From NCBI GenBank assembly GCA_019096195.1, contig JAGTXK010000055.1, positions 1,240,001-1,304,000 of the forward strand: 64,000 nt of DNA. The letters are read 5' to 3'. The notes beneath the pieces were generated by a model. The model saw nothing but the letters and a program-made list of their open reading frames with translations. It did no database searches and was not told the origin of the DNA. Within the stretch, counting starts at the first letter, position 1, and every line of letters begins with the position of its first letter. Origin of the DNA: Boletus sp. NGJ (Eukaryota; Basidiomycota; Agaricomycetes; Boletales; Boletaceae). The translations under genes and the position numbers were made by a program. Shown here in pieces: positions 45,881 through 57,800 of this stretch.

Positions 45881-48800
45881 ATGGCGTCCTCAACCAACAT
45901 CAAAGTTGTCTGTCGGTATGTCTCCGGCCACCAACAGTCCCAATCGACCGTGCACCTACAGCCATCATGCTGATCCACAATACACAGATTTCGTCCCCCC
46001 AATGCTCTCGAACTGAGAGAAGGTGGCGAAATCGTCGTGTCATTCGATGACAATCTCCAAACAGCCATGATGCGCAACTCGCAAGCTGTTTCTGGACCAG
46101 AGAAGGACGGCTTTACCTTTGATAGGGTATTCCCAATGGGCACGAAGCAACACGAAGTATTCGATTACGGCGTTAAGGAGTAAGTCCTCCGAAGCTCGCG
46201 TTTGCTCGTCGTTCATTAACGCGGTCTTGCTCCGCGGTTAGCATCGTCAGAGGTGAGAGTCTTCGAGCAGTTCGCGTCACTCGAACAAGACCTCGCTTCC
46301 TTCTTATGGAACTCGGCCTTCTTAATCCAGATTACTGACAGACCACCTAGATGTGCTTGATGGTTACAACGGAACTGTGTTTGCTTATGGACAAACTGGT
46401 AGCGGAAAGACCTTCACCATGATGGCAAGTGGTTTCCATCTACTATAATCCCATCCGCTTATCGACACCCTCAGGGCGCAGACATAGACTCAGAAGAACT
46501 CAAAGGAATCATACCTCGGATTACCGAGCAAATATTCCAATCAATAGTGGAATCAGATGCTCACTTGGAGTACATGGTCAAGGTTTCATACATGGAAATT
46601 TATCTCGAACGTATCCGTGACTTGCTGGCTCGTAAGTTGTCTCGCTCTCTCCCCTGAAGCGCAACTCATTGTTTTCTTATTATTTCTTATTATTTTTCTT
46701 ATTTTAATTAATTTGCCTGACAGCTCAAAATGACAATCTGCAGGTTCACGAGGAAAAGTCGAGAGGTGTATATGTCAAGAATCTTTCGGATTATTATGTC
46801 AGTAGTGCTCGCGAAGTCTACGAGATCATGCGTCAAGGAGGTGCAGCACGGGTAGTGACTTCCACAAGTAAGTTCTGTGCTCCAGTCTGGCCGCGTGCTG
46901 GCTTCTCACCTTGCTTTGTGACAGACATGAATGCCGAGAGTTCCCGTTCGCATTCAATCTTCCTCATCACAATCCAGCAGCGAAACACCGAGACTGGCGC
47001 TCAAAAGAGTGGCAATCTCTACCTCGTGGATCTTGCCGGCTCTGAGAAGGTTGGAAAGACAGGGGCGTCGGGCCAAACTCTCGAGGAAGCCAAGAAGATT
47101 AACAAATCTCTCTCGGCTCTCGGCATGGTCATCAATGCTCTGACAGATTCAAAGGTACGTAGCTTGAACTCCCCGGAGGAGGTCGAGCTTGTGACGTCGC
47201 CATTGCCCTATATTACAGGCAAAACACATTCCATACCGTGATTCGAAACTTACGCGGATCTTGCAAGAATCCTTGGGCGGTAATTCACGGACGACGCTTA
47301 TCATCAACTGTTCGCCTTCAGCATACAATGAAGCTGAGACTTTATCGACCCTCCGATTTGGTATTCGTGCGAAGTCGATCAAGAATACTGCTCGTGTCAA
47401 CCAAGAACTCTCGCCGCTGGAGCTCAAGGGACTTCTCTCCAAAGCACAACTTGCGAATACAAGACATCTAGCCTACATACAGGCACTGGAAGCCGAGCTC
47501 GCAATATGGCGTTCTGGAGGATCCGTGGAACAAAGTGAATGGGCAACTCCAGACAAGCCCATGTCTTCCGTTGGTATTTCCAAGAAGCCCACTACGTCAC
47601 CCACTCCCTCAACTATCAGGAGTATGACCCCTGTCAACCCTATTTTGGAGGGCCTCAGGTCAGATATCGACAGTCGACCACAAACACCTACTGTCATCGG
47701 GATGGACAAGGATGAACGGGAGGACTTCCTACGCAGGGAAAACGAACTCAGTGACCTGTTGGCCGAGAAAGAGAGCGCACTAGCTTCTGCAGAGAAACTT
47801 GTCAAAGAACTTCGGGAAGAGCTTGCATTCCTCAGGGAGCAAGAAACCTCCGTCTCTAAGGTAACATCTCATATTTTCTTCGATTCCTATTCTAAAGCGG
47901 TCATCGTAGGAGAATAAAGCAATGTCCACCCAGTTGAACGAGCTCCGTTTGCAAGTCGAGCGCCTCGACTACGACAACAAAGAAAGTGTCATCACAATCG
48001 ACATCCTGAGAGAGCAGATCCAGGATTCCAAGAACGAGTTGGATGAACTTAAGAAAATCATTACCGATCTTCGCAGCGCGCAAAAAGATGCCTCCGCAGA
48101 GGACAAAGAGAAGCGCAAGCAAGAGAAGATGGCACTTATGATGGCCAAATTCGATGCGGTTTGTTTCCTGCGAGCATCAAGTCATTAGAGTGCTGATTCC
48201 CCGTGCAGCAAGGAGCGTTCTCTGAAAAGGACGAACAGCTTCGTCAACTGCTTGCTAAACTTGACGCTGTCGACTCCGAGGCGACCATTTCATCTCTTAC
48301 CGTTGATGATGTGGTCACGGCCAGGAGACAGCTCACCGAGGCCCAGTCTTTAGTCCGTGAGACTCTTGATCGTCTGCGTCAAAGTCAAGAGGAAAATGAG
48401 ATGGTCACTCGACGCCGTGATGAACTTGAGGGCCGCCTGTCTACCCTTGAAGCCGAATACGAAGAACTTCTCGGTGTGTTTAACCCCAGACGCTGCTTCA
48501 CGAGTTTACCCCATTGAACAGAGAAAACCATCCATGATGAGGAAACGAGTAATGCGGACATTGCAAATTCGATGACGGAATTCAAGGTACGCGTGTCGGA
48601 TAATTCGCGTCGCACCGTACACGTTCATGATACGACTGCTTGATGTCAGAACAAACTCGAAGCTCAGTACGCCGCTCGGCGGGAGGCCAGCATCGCCGAG
48701 GTCGCCGATCTCAAACAGCAACTTGAGCTGAAATCGAACGAAATCCGCTCCCTCAATGCCACGATTGATAGCATGAAGAATGTCAATGAAGAGTTGAAGG

Positions 48801-49854
48801 TATGTGCTTTCCTGGACATTGTTTCGTTCCCATTCAAAACTATCCCGTTCCGCGTAGCGCGCTTTTGCTGTGACGTCTGCAGGCATTGAAGGTGGCAAGA
48901 GCCTGGCGGAAAGTGCCCAAGACCTGGAGCGCACCCGCAAGGCGATTAATGTTCAGCTGGCAGAGTTTGAGGGTGTCAAGAAGTCGCTCATGCGAGATCT
49001 GTCGAACCGTTGTGAAAAGGTGGAGTCGCCGTTATACTGTGCGAGCCAATGTTCATGACATTGTGACAGGTCGTTGAACTCGAGATCCAATTGGATGAGA
49101 TCAAGGAGCAATACAACAACGTCATTCGGAATAGCAACAGCAAAGCTCAACAGAAGAAAATGGCGTTCCTTGAGCGGAACTTGGAGCAGTTGACGATAGT
49201 CCAGAAGCAGGTAGGCGTTCGTTTGTTGTGCTCTCGTTTAATCTCACTATTGGCTTGCAGCTTGTCGATCAGAACTCGGCGTTGAAGAAGGAAGCTGGGA
49301 TTGCTGAGCGAAAACTGCTTGCACGGAATGAGCGGATCCAGAATCTGGAGACTCTCCTCCAGGACGCGGACCGTCGGTTGGCCATTCAAAACCAGAAGTT
49401 CGAGACACAACTTCAATCAGTGAAAGAACGGCTCGAGCAAGCGCGTGGTAAGATTGATACTGACAACATGCTTGGTCGGCTACTTACGAATTGGCATAGC
49501 CCAAAAGGCCTCGAATACTTCGACATTGAGCTTTGGTCGAATCGCCAAGCCACTCCGTGGCGGTGGCGGCTCTGCTGCGGTTGCCGGGATCACTGGTGGT
49601 TCTACGCAAGCAACAGGAGGAAGTGGACCGTCATCGGCTAATCCGTTGACCAGGATTCAGAATGAGGAAGGAGGGTGAGTGATTGAGTTAGGCTCCTTCG
49701 AAGGCACGGCTGATCATTCTCTCGGAATTTATCTCTCCTTGTTACGACTGTCGTTAGAGGTGGTACGTGCACGCAATTTTTGGTGTGGGAGACATGTTGA
49801 CGTCCAACCCTAGCGAAGCGTGCTTCGTGGTTCTTCAACCCTCGAGGAAGCTAG
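45881..49854 (+). CDS. Kinesin-1 heavy chain (conventional kinesin)
   Basis: Eighteen exons: 45881-45915, 45988-46179, 46242-46252, 46342-46424, 46475-46631, 46724-46867, 46925-47154, 47219-47860, 47910-48158, 48209-48473, 48522-48586, 48650-48799, 48858-49019, 49070-49210, 49261-49447, 49500-49674, 49758-49762, 49814-49854; 977 residues. Motor motifs: [35 protein letters not shown] and [16 protein letters not shown]. The stalk is coiled coil; the tail has [12 protein letters not shown], the IAK autoinhibition motif, and ends [12 protein letters not shown]. Fungal kinesin-1 moves vesicles, mitochondria and dynein to hyphal plus ends without light chains. Exon 3 is 11 bases; intron 4 (46425-46474) is GC-AG (GCAAGT); exon 17 is 5 bases and is needed to reach the conserved SWFF end in frame. 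Confidence 0.93.
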
Positions 49855-51175
49855 AGGACGTTAGATGTGCTATGATCCTCGGCACGCCAGGTATTCCCGT
49901 TGACTTGATCTACAAAACATACCCCTCGCGTTTAATGCACATTGACTGGCGGATGCGTCGGATAGAAATATGTATTCTATACTAATTTGGCTCACCGTCG
50001 GGGACTCAGTGTGAGAGCCATCCGTCCCTGGACCAGGTGTGGGTGCAGAAGGGAAAATTATATGGACGTTACCCTTGTGTGTGTGTCATAGATGTGTAGA
50101 CAGATCCGGAAGGGCCGGATGGAGAGAAGCTGTCCAACTCGAAGCAAAGCGATTACGACGTCCGTTGGGGATGGTTATCGTCCACCGTGAACGACTTCGC
50201 GACGGAGCCGACGAGGGGTCCAATTAAGCGAAACGGAAGTACCAAGTACTACTGACAGCTGGCCCCATCCGCACCAGGCTTCGACTTCCTCAGCAACCTC
50301 AGGACTCGGAAATCCGTGCACGACGGGGTGCCGGTATCGCTGCCCTAGCAAGCCAAAAAAATTTCACCGGAAATACGCGAGGGCGGGGACCTGTGATGGC
50401 TGTGTGTAAGTTAATGAGGGTCGTCCAGCCTGACTTTCGGGGCAAATAGTCGAGCTAAGGTTCAACAGGGTTCACGCTCTGGCGGCGCCAAGAGTCTGTC
50501 CCGACATCGAGTGCGACGGTTCCCTGCCGTTGCCGGCCAAGTCACATCCTCTGCTTTACCAAGATCGTCCATTCATTTACTCAACTCTCCAAGTCCGCAC
50601 TGGGCAAGGTGCCGTACTGGCACTGTGTGACGGAGCCATTTGTGTTGCGGAACTAAATTCTTAGCGACCCAATTCCGTTCAATAGTCGCGCTAGAAATTT
50701 GCTCCCACCCCGCCGTGCTCCTTGCTTTTTTCTTTCCTCCCCTATAACACGGCAGCTCGAGGTCCGTTGTCCTCTTTGCCTTCCTGTCCCGCCGTGTCTG
50801 GAAAGAACGCCGTATTACGCATCTGTTCGGCATCTTGGTTTTCAATACATCATCTCTGGTGAGTCTCATCATTCGCGCGTCCTTTTCCGCCTAGCGCACA
50901 TCGTGGCTCATTTACGATAACCCGTGCCCCCTCCATTGTGACGCGCTCTTAACCGCGTCTCCGTGCCGAACCAACTCACGGTTAATTTGGTTCCAACGTG
51001 TGCAATATCACTAATCTGCACTCCCTTTCACAGTTAATTCATTTACACCTCCATTTAAAACTAAAATCTCTACTGCTCCTTGTTCTTTTTTATTTGCCTC
51101 AGTTGCTGTCTGCACGCACTCTCCTTCTCCCTCATCCCGCCCTCCTCAGTGCGTGATTAATATACCTTTTTTGCA
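49855..51175. other. Long intergenic region upstream of the Puf gene
   Basis: The longest gene-free stretch (1.3 kb). I find no coding frame with family resemblance, no tRNA-like or repeat structure. The part 51040-51160 is pyrimidine-rich (TTGCCTCAGTTGCTGTCTGC, CTCTCCTTCTCCCTC) and fits the long 5' leader of the Puf3-like gene; a promoter with CCTATAACA near 50740 is possible. Confidence 0.45.
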
Positions 51176-54100
51176 ATGGCATCACATCCTGGGGATACAT
51201 CCCGAAAACCTTCCGGATCGTCTACGCGTTCCTCGGGTCATTCGCCGTCTGCATCGCCGGGTAATGTCTGTCGCGCTTCATCTCTCTGTCGAGTCCTGGT
51301 TGACGCTCCTAGCAAAGTTCACGCCACCAACTGCGACTAACATGTTTGGAGTCGGGATGGGTGCAGGCCCTGCGCTCAAGGGCCTCAACTCTGGTTGGCA
51401 GGTTCGTTAAATTCTTGCCGTTTCAACACGTGTATGTTTACATGTGCTATCAGGTCTGGGGGTCCACGACACCGGCATCAAAGCGGAACGCGTCTATTTC
51501 TTCTGCGGCAAGTGTGAACGACCTTTCGCCTTCGCAAGGCGAGAATGCGTACCGTTCCAACATAGGGGAGAGTTGGACCGCGCCGAGACCATCTAGTGGT
51601 ACTTGGGATGAGTTGAGCGGCAGCCCGCAGAAAGAGTTTTCTCAGTTGGTCAGTTAATCAATGGTATCACGAACGTGCCCGCTAAGTTTGCGATAGGATG
51701 TCAACTCTCCGCTTTCTTTGCATCATGCACGACAGAGGCAAGCGACAGTGGTTCAGGCGACTGCGCTATCTGGATCCAGAATTGTACCTTTTCCCTGTCA
51801 ACATCAATTGTCCTTTAACGCTGACGTTCGGTTTTCTTTTAAGGACGATCGTTCTTCGGCAAAGCCCGGGCAATTCTCCCCGCAGAGGTTCGATAATGGG
51901 CTTGGGAAGGATGCACCTGTGTCTAGCAGGTATCCTTCACCATCCAATCCTACCTACGGATCCTCTTCCTTCTCTGGGCAAAATGGAACGTTCGATGTCA
52001 CGTCCATGGTCGAGAACGAGCTGTCACTGGGCCTTAGAGGAATGGCTGTTGAGGACGACCGCATCAACAACCAATACCGTCAACCATCTGTCCCATCGCA
52101 ACAGAACGGCATTTCTCATCATTTTGTTTCTCCCCAGGCGCGACCGTCTCCTATGGTTCAGGGCCGAACACCGTATGGCGGTTACCCACAAGCAGATTAT
52201 TCTTCCTACTATACCAACGGCACACCACGCGACCCTTATGTGGATTATGGATATGGATACACTACACCTGCCGACCCTTCACTATATCCTGGTGGTGGTG
52301 GCATGAACAGTAACTCACCCGCGAATATATACCCGGGTGTATCTCCACAGACACTACACCCTAATGCTTCTGCTGGCCAACGGTCTGGCATATATTATGA
52401 TTACTCCGCTTCAGCTCGGTCCCCTTCGCAATATTACTACCCTACTCATCAACCGATGATATATCCTACTATCCCGTCGATCTCTCCTATGCCAACACCG
52501 CAACTAAGTGCTGCGGTACCAACTGGTATACAGGACAAGAAGCAGGTATGTCTTCGCTTTGATTTCATTGTGTACTCTCGTTCATATTTGTCAGTATGGT
52601 CTTCAGCAACAGGTGAGACTGGCAGCCGTAGTGGAAAGCTTGGGGCTTACTTTTCAATTTGCCAGGCTTATGCAGCAGCCATGGAATATGGCACGCAACT
52701 ACCTTTCATACTCCCCGGCGGTGCGCTTTATGGTCATGCTGGTCTGAATGCCCACGGGATGCCGTTTTATCACCAAAATGTGCGTCCTGGACGTCGTCAC
52801 GACAACGATGCCACATTGGCTTTGCGTAGTCCGTTGTTGGATGAATTCAGGGCTAACAAGTCACGGAAGTGGGAACTGAGGGTGAGTTGTATTGTATATT
52901 GTGAGATACCCATTGATGTCGTGGTACAGGATATCTTTGGCTATGTCGTCGAGTTTAGCGGTGATCAACACGGCTCCCGATTCATCCAACAAAAGCTTGA
53001 AACGGCAACATCGGAAGAAAAGCAGGTTGTTTTTGATGAGATTGTGCCCGATAATGCACTGCAATTGATACAGGATGTCTTCGGCAACTATGTGAGTCGT
53101 AGTATGTCTTTTCTGGCACTAGTCTTATCCTGAACAGGTCATTCAAAAACTGTTCGAGCATGGGACGCAGGTGCAAAAAACCGTACTAGCCAGCACCATG
53201 GAAGGTCATGTTGTCCCGTTGTCTCTGCAAATGTATGGTTGTCGCGTCGTACAAAAGGTAGGGTTGTAATTGACCCAATGTGGCACCACTAACCAGATTT
53301 CGTAGGCTGTTGAGTTCGTTCTTCCAGAACAACAAGGGTCCTTCGTGAGAGAGTTGGAACCCCATGTGCTCAAGTGTGTCAAGGATGCGAATGGCAATCA
53401 TGTTATCCAGAAATTGATCGAGCGCGTATCTTCTGATCGCCTTGGTTTTGTGCAATCATTCCGAGGCAATGTGTACGACTTATCAACACACCCATATGGC
53501 TGTCGAGTTCTCCAGCGGTGCTTTGAGCATCTGCCAGAAGAACAAACTCGTGCCTTGATGGATGAATTGCACAAGTACATGATCAACCTTATGCAAGATC
53601 AGTTTGGAGTAGGCAGCTTTCGTGTTTAGACGCGTGGTGCTTCGCTGATATTTTTACACCGCTAGAATTATGTCGTTCAATTTGTTCTTGAGCAAGGGAA
53701 ACCTTACGATCGTTGTCAAGTTATTGCTAAGCTTCGCGGTCAGATGCTGAACATGGCCCGACATAAGTTCGCGTCGAATGTCTGTGAGAAGGCACTCGTC
53801 ACCGCTACGACAGAGGAGCGACGTGGGTTGGTTGATGAAATCATTATCCCCAAACCTGATGGTGTCAGTCCCATTGTATCTATGATGAAGGACCAATTTG
53901 CCAGTAAGTTACTTGGGGAAGCTCGCGACCGTGATTGACTGATGTGTTCGAAGATTATGTGCTACAACGAGCGCTCACGGTCGCTGATCAAGACCAGAAA
54001 GATCTGCTTGTGAGCAAGATCCGCCCTCAGCTCGTAAGCATGCGCCGTTATTCGAGTGCCTACAGCAAGCATTTGATTTCTAGTATAACCTTACTCGTTT

Positions 54101-54228
54101 GCATCGTGATCTTGAGCTCATTAACGTTTGCAGTTGAGCGGCTCTTGGAGCGCACAGTCAATGCTCCCAAGGCGTCATCGGACAAGCAAGCAGATTACCC
54201 CTCCTTGTCCCAAAATCAGTCAAAGTAA
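51176..54228 (+). CDS. PUF3: Pumilio/Puf3-type RNA-binding protein
   Basis: Thirteen exons: 51176-51260, 51313-51401, 51454-51648, 51697-51783, 51844-52545, 52595-52612, 52666-52881, 52930-53091, 53138-53257, 53306-53608, 53666-53903, 53954-54082, 54134-54228; 812 residues. The N-terminal half is Ser/Pro/Tyr-rich and disordered. The C-terminal Pumilio domain has eight repeats with base-reading cores, in order: SRFIQ, NYVIQ, CRVVQ, NHVIQ, CRVLQ, NYVVQ, SNVCE, NYVLQ. By the known code these read UGUANAUA, as for yeast Puf3 and human PUM1/2. Such proteins repress or localise target mRNAs; in yeast many encode mitochondrial proteins. Introns 51784-51843 (60 bases) is in frame and stop-free. The first two introns give weak sites (GTAATG, GTTCGT). 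Exon 6 is 18 bases. The end NQSK is at 54228. Confidence 0.93.
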
Positions 54229-54809
54229 TGATACGCGCCATCTATCCTTGTTCGTTTGACAGTTGTGATTCATCAATGCATCACTGTTATTTTCTCATTT
54301 CCATTTCCCGCTTCCCTTTTCACAATCCCACTTTGATCGCAATGCTATGGTACAATCGCATCAATCTCATTTCCCCTCATTCTGCACTCACGCCCATTAC
54401 CCTCGCAATGAACATTCATAATGCAACCTACACCGATTCTCCCCTCCCCCCCTCTCTTCTCGCATTTACTCACTTTAGTCGGATACATGCATTTTCTTTC
54501 GCTGTCAATATTGGATGCCAGTTTCATGTTGCTATTATCTTTACGTTGCGAGCATTTCAGTCGTTGACCGCCGCTGGGTGCTACGACGATGATTTGTGGG
54601 TAGATTACACTTATACGCATACTAGTGGGCGGTTATAATCTTGAGCTGTTTTCTCGCAATGATCAAGCGTGACCAAACAAGGTCAATTGTGGTTAATCAT
54701 TAGGCGAGAGTCCGGTTAGCATTAACCGCCGGGAGCAGTAGAAGACGCCTCTCCTCAAAAAACAGAACAACACGACGGCTCACCTTTCAAGGTCAGACAC
54801 GTTGAAGCC
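54229..54809. other. Puf 3' flank and SEC16 promoter
   Basis: 581 bases without a gene. 54240-54560 is T-rich 3' UTR-like sequence. The part nearest SEC16 has AATCATTAGGCG and a GGTTAGCATTAACCGCC inverted motif (GGTTA...TAACC) near 54714-54732. Confidence 0.4.
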
Positions 54810-57800
54810 ATGAGCACCGTCGAAGCCGCAGCCTCGCTCTTTGGTTCAGATGGCGATTCTGGGCCTGACCCTTTTGCAGTCATCGGGAACGAGGCGACTG
54901 ACACGACACCACCCCAAGATGACCGCCAGACGCACACTTCGTCTCATCTCTTCCAAATGGGCCAGGACACTTCCTCCTGGGTCGCAGAACAAATGTATCC
55001 AGACCCTCAGCAGGAGCAGCATGACCCCTGGTTCATCCCGACCGCACAGGATGCCCCTTCTGGTCAATCCCTCCGTCCGAGCAGCTTGCCGTCGTCCTAC
55101 GATCACCAGCAGGGTTATTATTCCGGAGCTACCGCACACGATCCACACTTAGCGTATGCTTCTCCACCAGGTCAGTAAACCATCCATCTCCACTTGCTCG
55201 GCTCACTTCACGGTCGGACAGTAAGCTCGACACCCGACCAGAGTGCTGCCTCTTACGAGCCGTATAATCCTACTTCTGTTCCTTATCAGCCATATAGCAC
55301 CAATCAATATCCCCCCCAACAACCTTCTTATGACCCATACAAACCGACCACAACCACGTCAACGTCGAATTCCCATGCACCTCGGCGACCAGCAAGACAG
55401 CTCTCTACCATACCTACGCAACCACCGGCCGCACAACACGACGACCACAACCCTGTCTCTCGCTCTGTGTCATCCCCATTTTCAGCCTCGTCCGCTGTTG
55501 TTCCGCAACAACAACCTCCAAACAGTGTTCATGCTCAAGCCTCCAAGCCGCCTCCTACTCCTACCGCGGCTGAATTCAGACCAAAGGCATCAAACGCGTA
55601 CGACCCCCCTCTCCCACCACCCAAGGTACATAGAACAGTGTCACCAAGTTCACTACGCATCATGAGCAATTCGCACGGCCCTGTTTCTCACAACCCAACC
55701 CCCCCTCCCATAAACTCGTATGACCACAAATCTATGCCTGGACCTCTGAGGACAATGTCTCCCAGCTCCATTCGATCAGTATCTCCAGCTTCGGGTTCCT
55801 TCGCACCATCGAAGACTGTCCCAGCGTACTCCTCCGCCCAGCTCCGGGGCAGGTCTACGTCGAATGGTTCAACCCTGTCTTCCCAAGTTGTTCTCGATCC
55901 TCCTCAGCCACGCAAGGAATACGGACTTGGATTCGGTGCTCATATCGCTGAGCCGAGTTCATATAGCAGTCAGTTTCACCACCCGGTGGAGCAGGACATC
56001 CACGTGTCACGTGCCTCCCGCCTACCATATGCACCTTCACCGTCGCTGTTGGGCTCAAATGATCCCTTAGGTCGAACGTCTTCTCGGGCACCGGTCATAA
56101 GCTTCGGCTTCGGTGGCAAGGTTCTTACTTGCTTCCATGGTTCTGCAGAGTTGAATACGGGATTTGACGTTGCGCTCTCATCTCGACGGACGACCAACGT
56201 GACGGTCCGTGTGCTGCACCAGTTGTTGCCCGATTATGTGTTCGAAACCAAGGCAGCGGAGTATCCTGGACCATTGTTCTCTGATCCTGGTACACCTCTC
56301 GTACGCACCGGAACGTCGCAGGCGAAAACGAAGAAGGCTCGTGTGATCAAGTACCTCGAAGAACGTGCTGAGGAGATCTTACGTGGGACAATATACATGT
56401 CTGATAACGTCGAGAGACAACGTTTAGAGGGCAAGCTGGTTCTAGTTCAGCTGTTAAAGATCATGGTTGAGAACGACGGTTCGCTATCGGGAAGGTAATT
56501 AACTTGGACCCCAGGGCAGTGGTAGTTGCTGATGCATGCACATTAGCCCCACTATCGATAACGCAGTTCGTACTGCATTGTTGCCACGTATCGCTGGTAC
56601 TATGGATGAATCCGCACACGACGGACCTGTTACGCTTGCGGCGCCGGCTCTCGCGTCTCCAATGTCTAATGTATATGGTACGACATCGACGCTTCCACCT
56701 GCCAAGGAGACTCCCATATCAGTCTCTACACTCCTTCCATCTGCTCTGGACAAGATACAGGAGTTCCTTGTGCGAGGAGAGCGCCGCCAAGCCTATCATT
56801 ACGCTCTAGATGAAAGATTATGGGCACATGCTATGATTATTGCAAGCAGCGTCGACAAAGAAGCCTGGAAAGAAGTGGTCAACGAGTTCTTGAAAGCTGA
56901 GCTTGGCGTTCACGAGAGTCTTCAACGTGCTACTCCCCATGTCCATGGCAAAGGCGCCACGTCCCAACAAACTAACGGGCGTGAATGGCTCCGGGTCACA
57001 TATAGCATGTTCTCAGGTCAAGGACCTACTGCGAGTATGTGGTATCTTACCGACTTAGGAGTAGACTAACACGTTTTGCAGTTCAAGAACTTGTCCCCAT
57101 GAACTTATTATCAAGAACAGCAACCGGTTTACAAGTTCCTGGTCCGGTGTTGTCACACATCACACCTGTATCTCCAAATTTTCCATCATCTGCAGCTACT
57201 ACGCAGATCCCTGTAGAATCCCTTTCAAAATGGCCGGAGATAGTAGCTAGTATCGTATCTAGCCCTCTAAATCCAGAGCACTCGGCAACGTTGTCAGCTC
57301 TCGGGGATTACCTGGTATCTCACCATCTCGTAGAGGGTGCTCATACTTGGTACATAAACCTCGTTCTCCCTTCTTGAACTACTCCTGACTCTGCTTTCCA
57401 GCTATCTGCTTTCCCCTCAGACCTCAGTGATGGGTGGCCTGGGTGGTCCTGGTGCTCGTTTGGTATTGTTGGGTTCGCAGAATCCGCACATCAATCCAGT
57501 ATTCTTCAGAGATCCGGATCCAATAATATTCACCGAGATCGCAGAGTTTGCGTTATCTCTGAAGCCATCCGTCAAAGGCCAAGAACCTTTTCATGGTTTT
57601 CCCCACCTTCAAGCTTACAAGTTTGTTCGGGCAGCGTATCTCGCTGATATTGGACATATTCAGAGTGCCACCAGGTATGCTGCGCCGGTGCTACTGCACA
57701 AGAGTTTTGTATTGATTTTCCCCAACAAGGTACTGCGAGGCTATCACTGCAGTCATGGGTCGACCCTCCTTATATTTCACTCCTACGTTGGTGGAGGGAC

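Noticed and set aside
35533-49854. CDC27, CCT1, kinesin-5 and kinesin-1 as a functional mitosis cluster
   Set aside because: Genes are on mixed strands with separate promoters and unrelated housekeeping genes between them; proximity alone does not support a cluster.
50573-50872. Minus-strand open frame in the 1.3 kb gap before the Puf gene
   Set aside because: Composition is Arg/Lys/Ser noise, with no conserved block and no splice partners.
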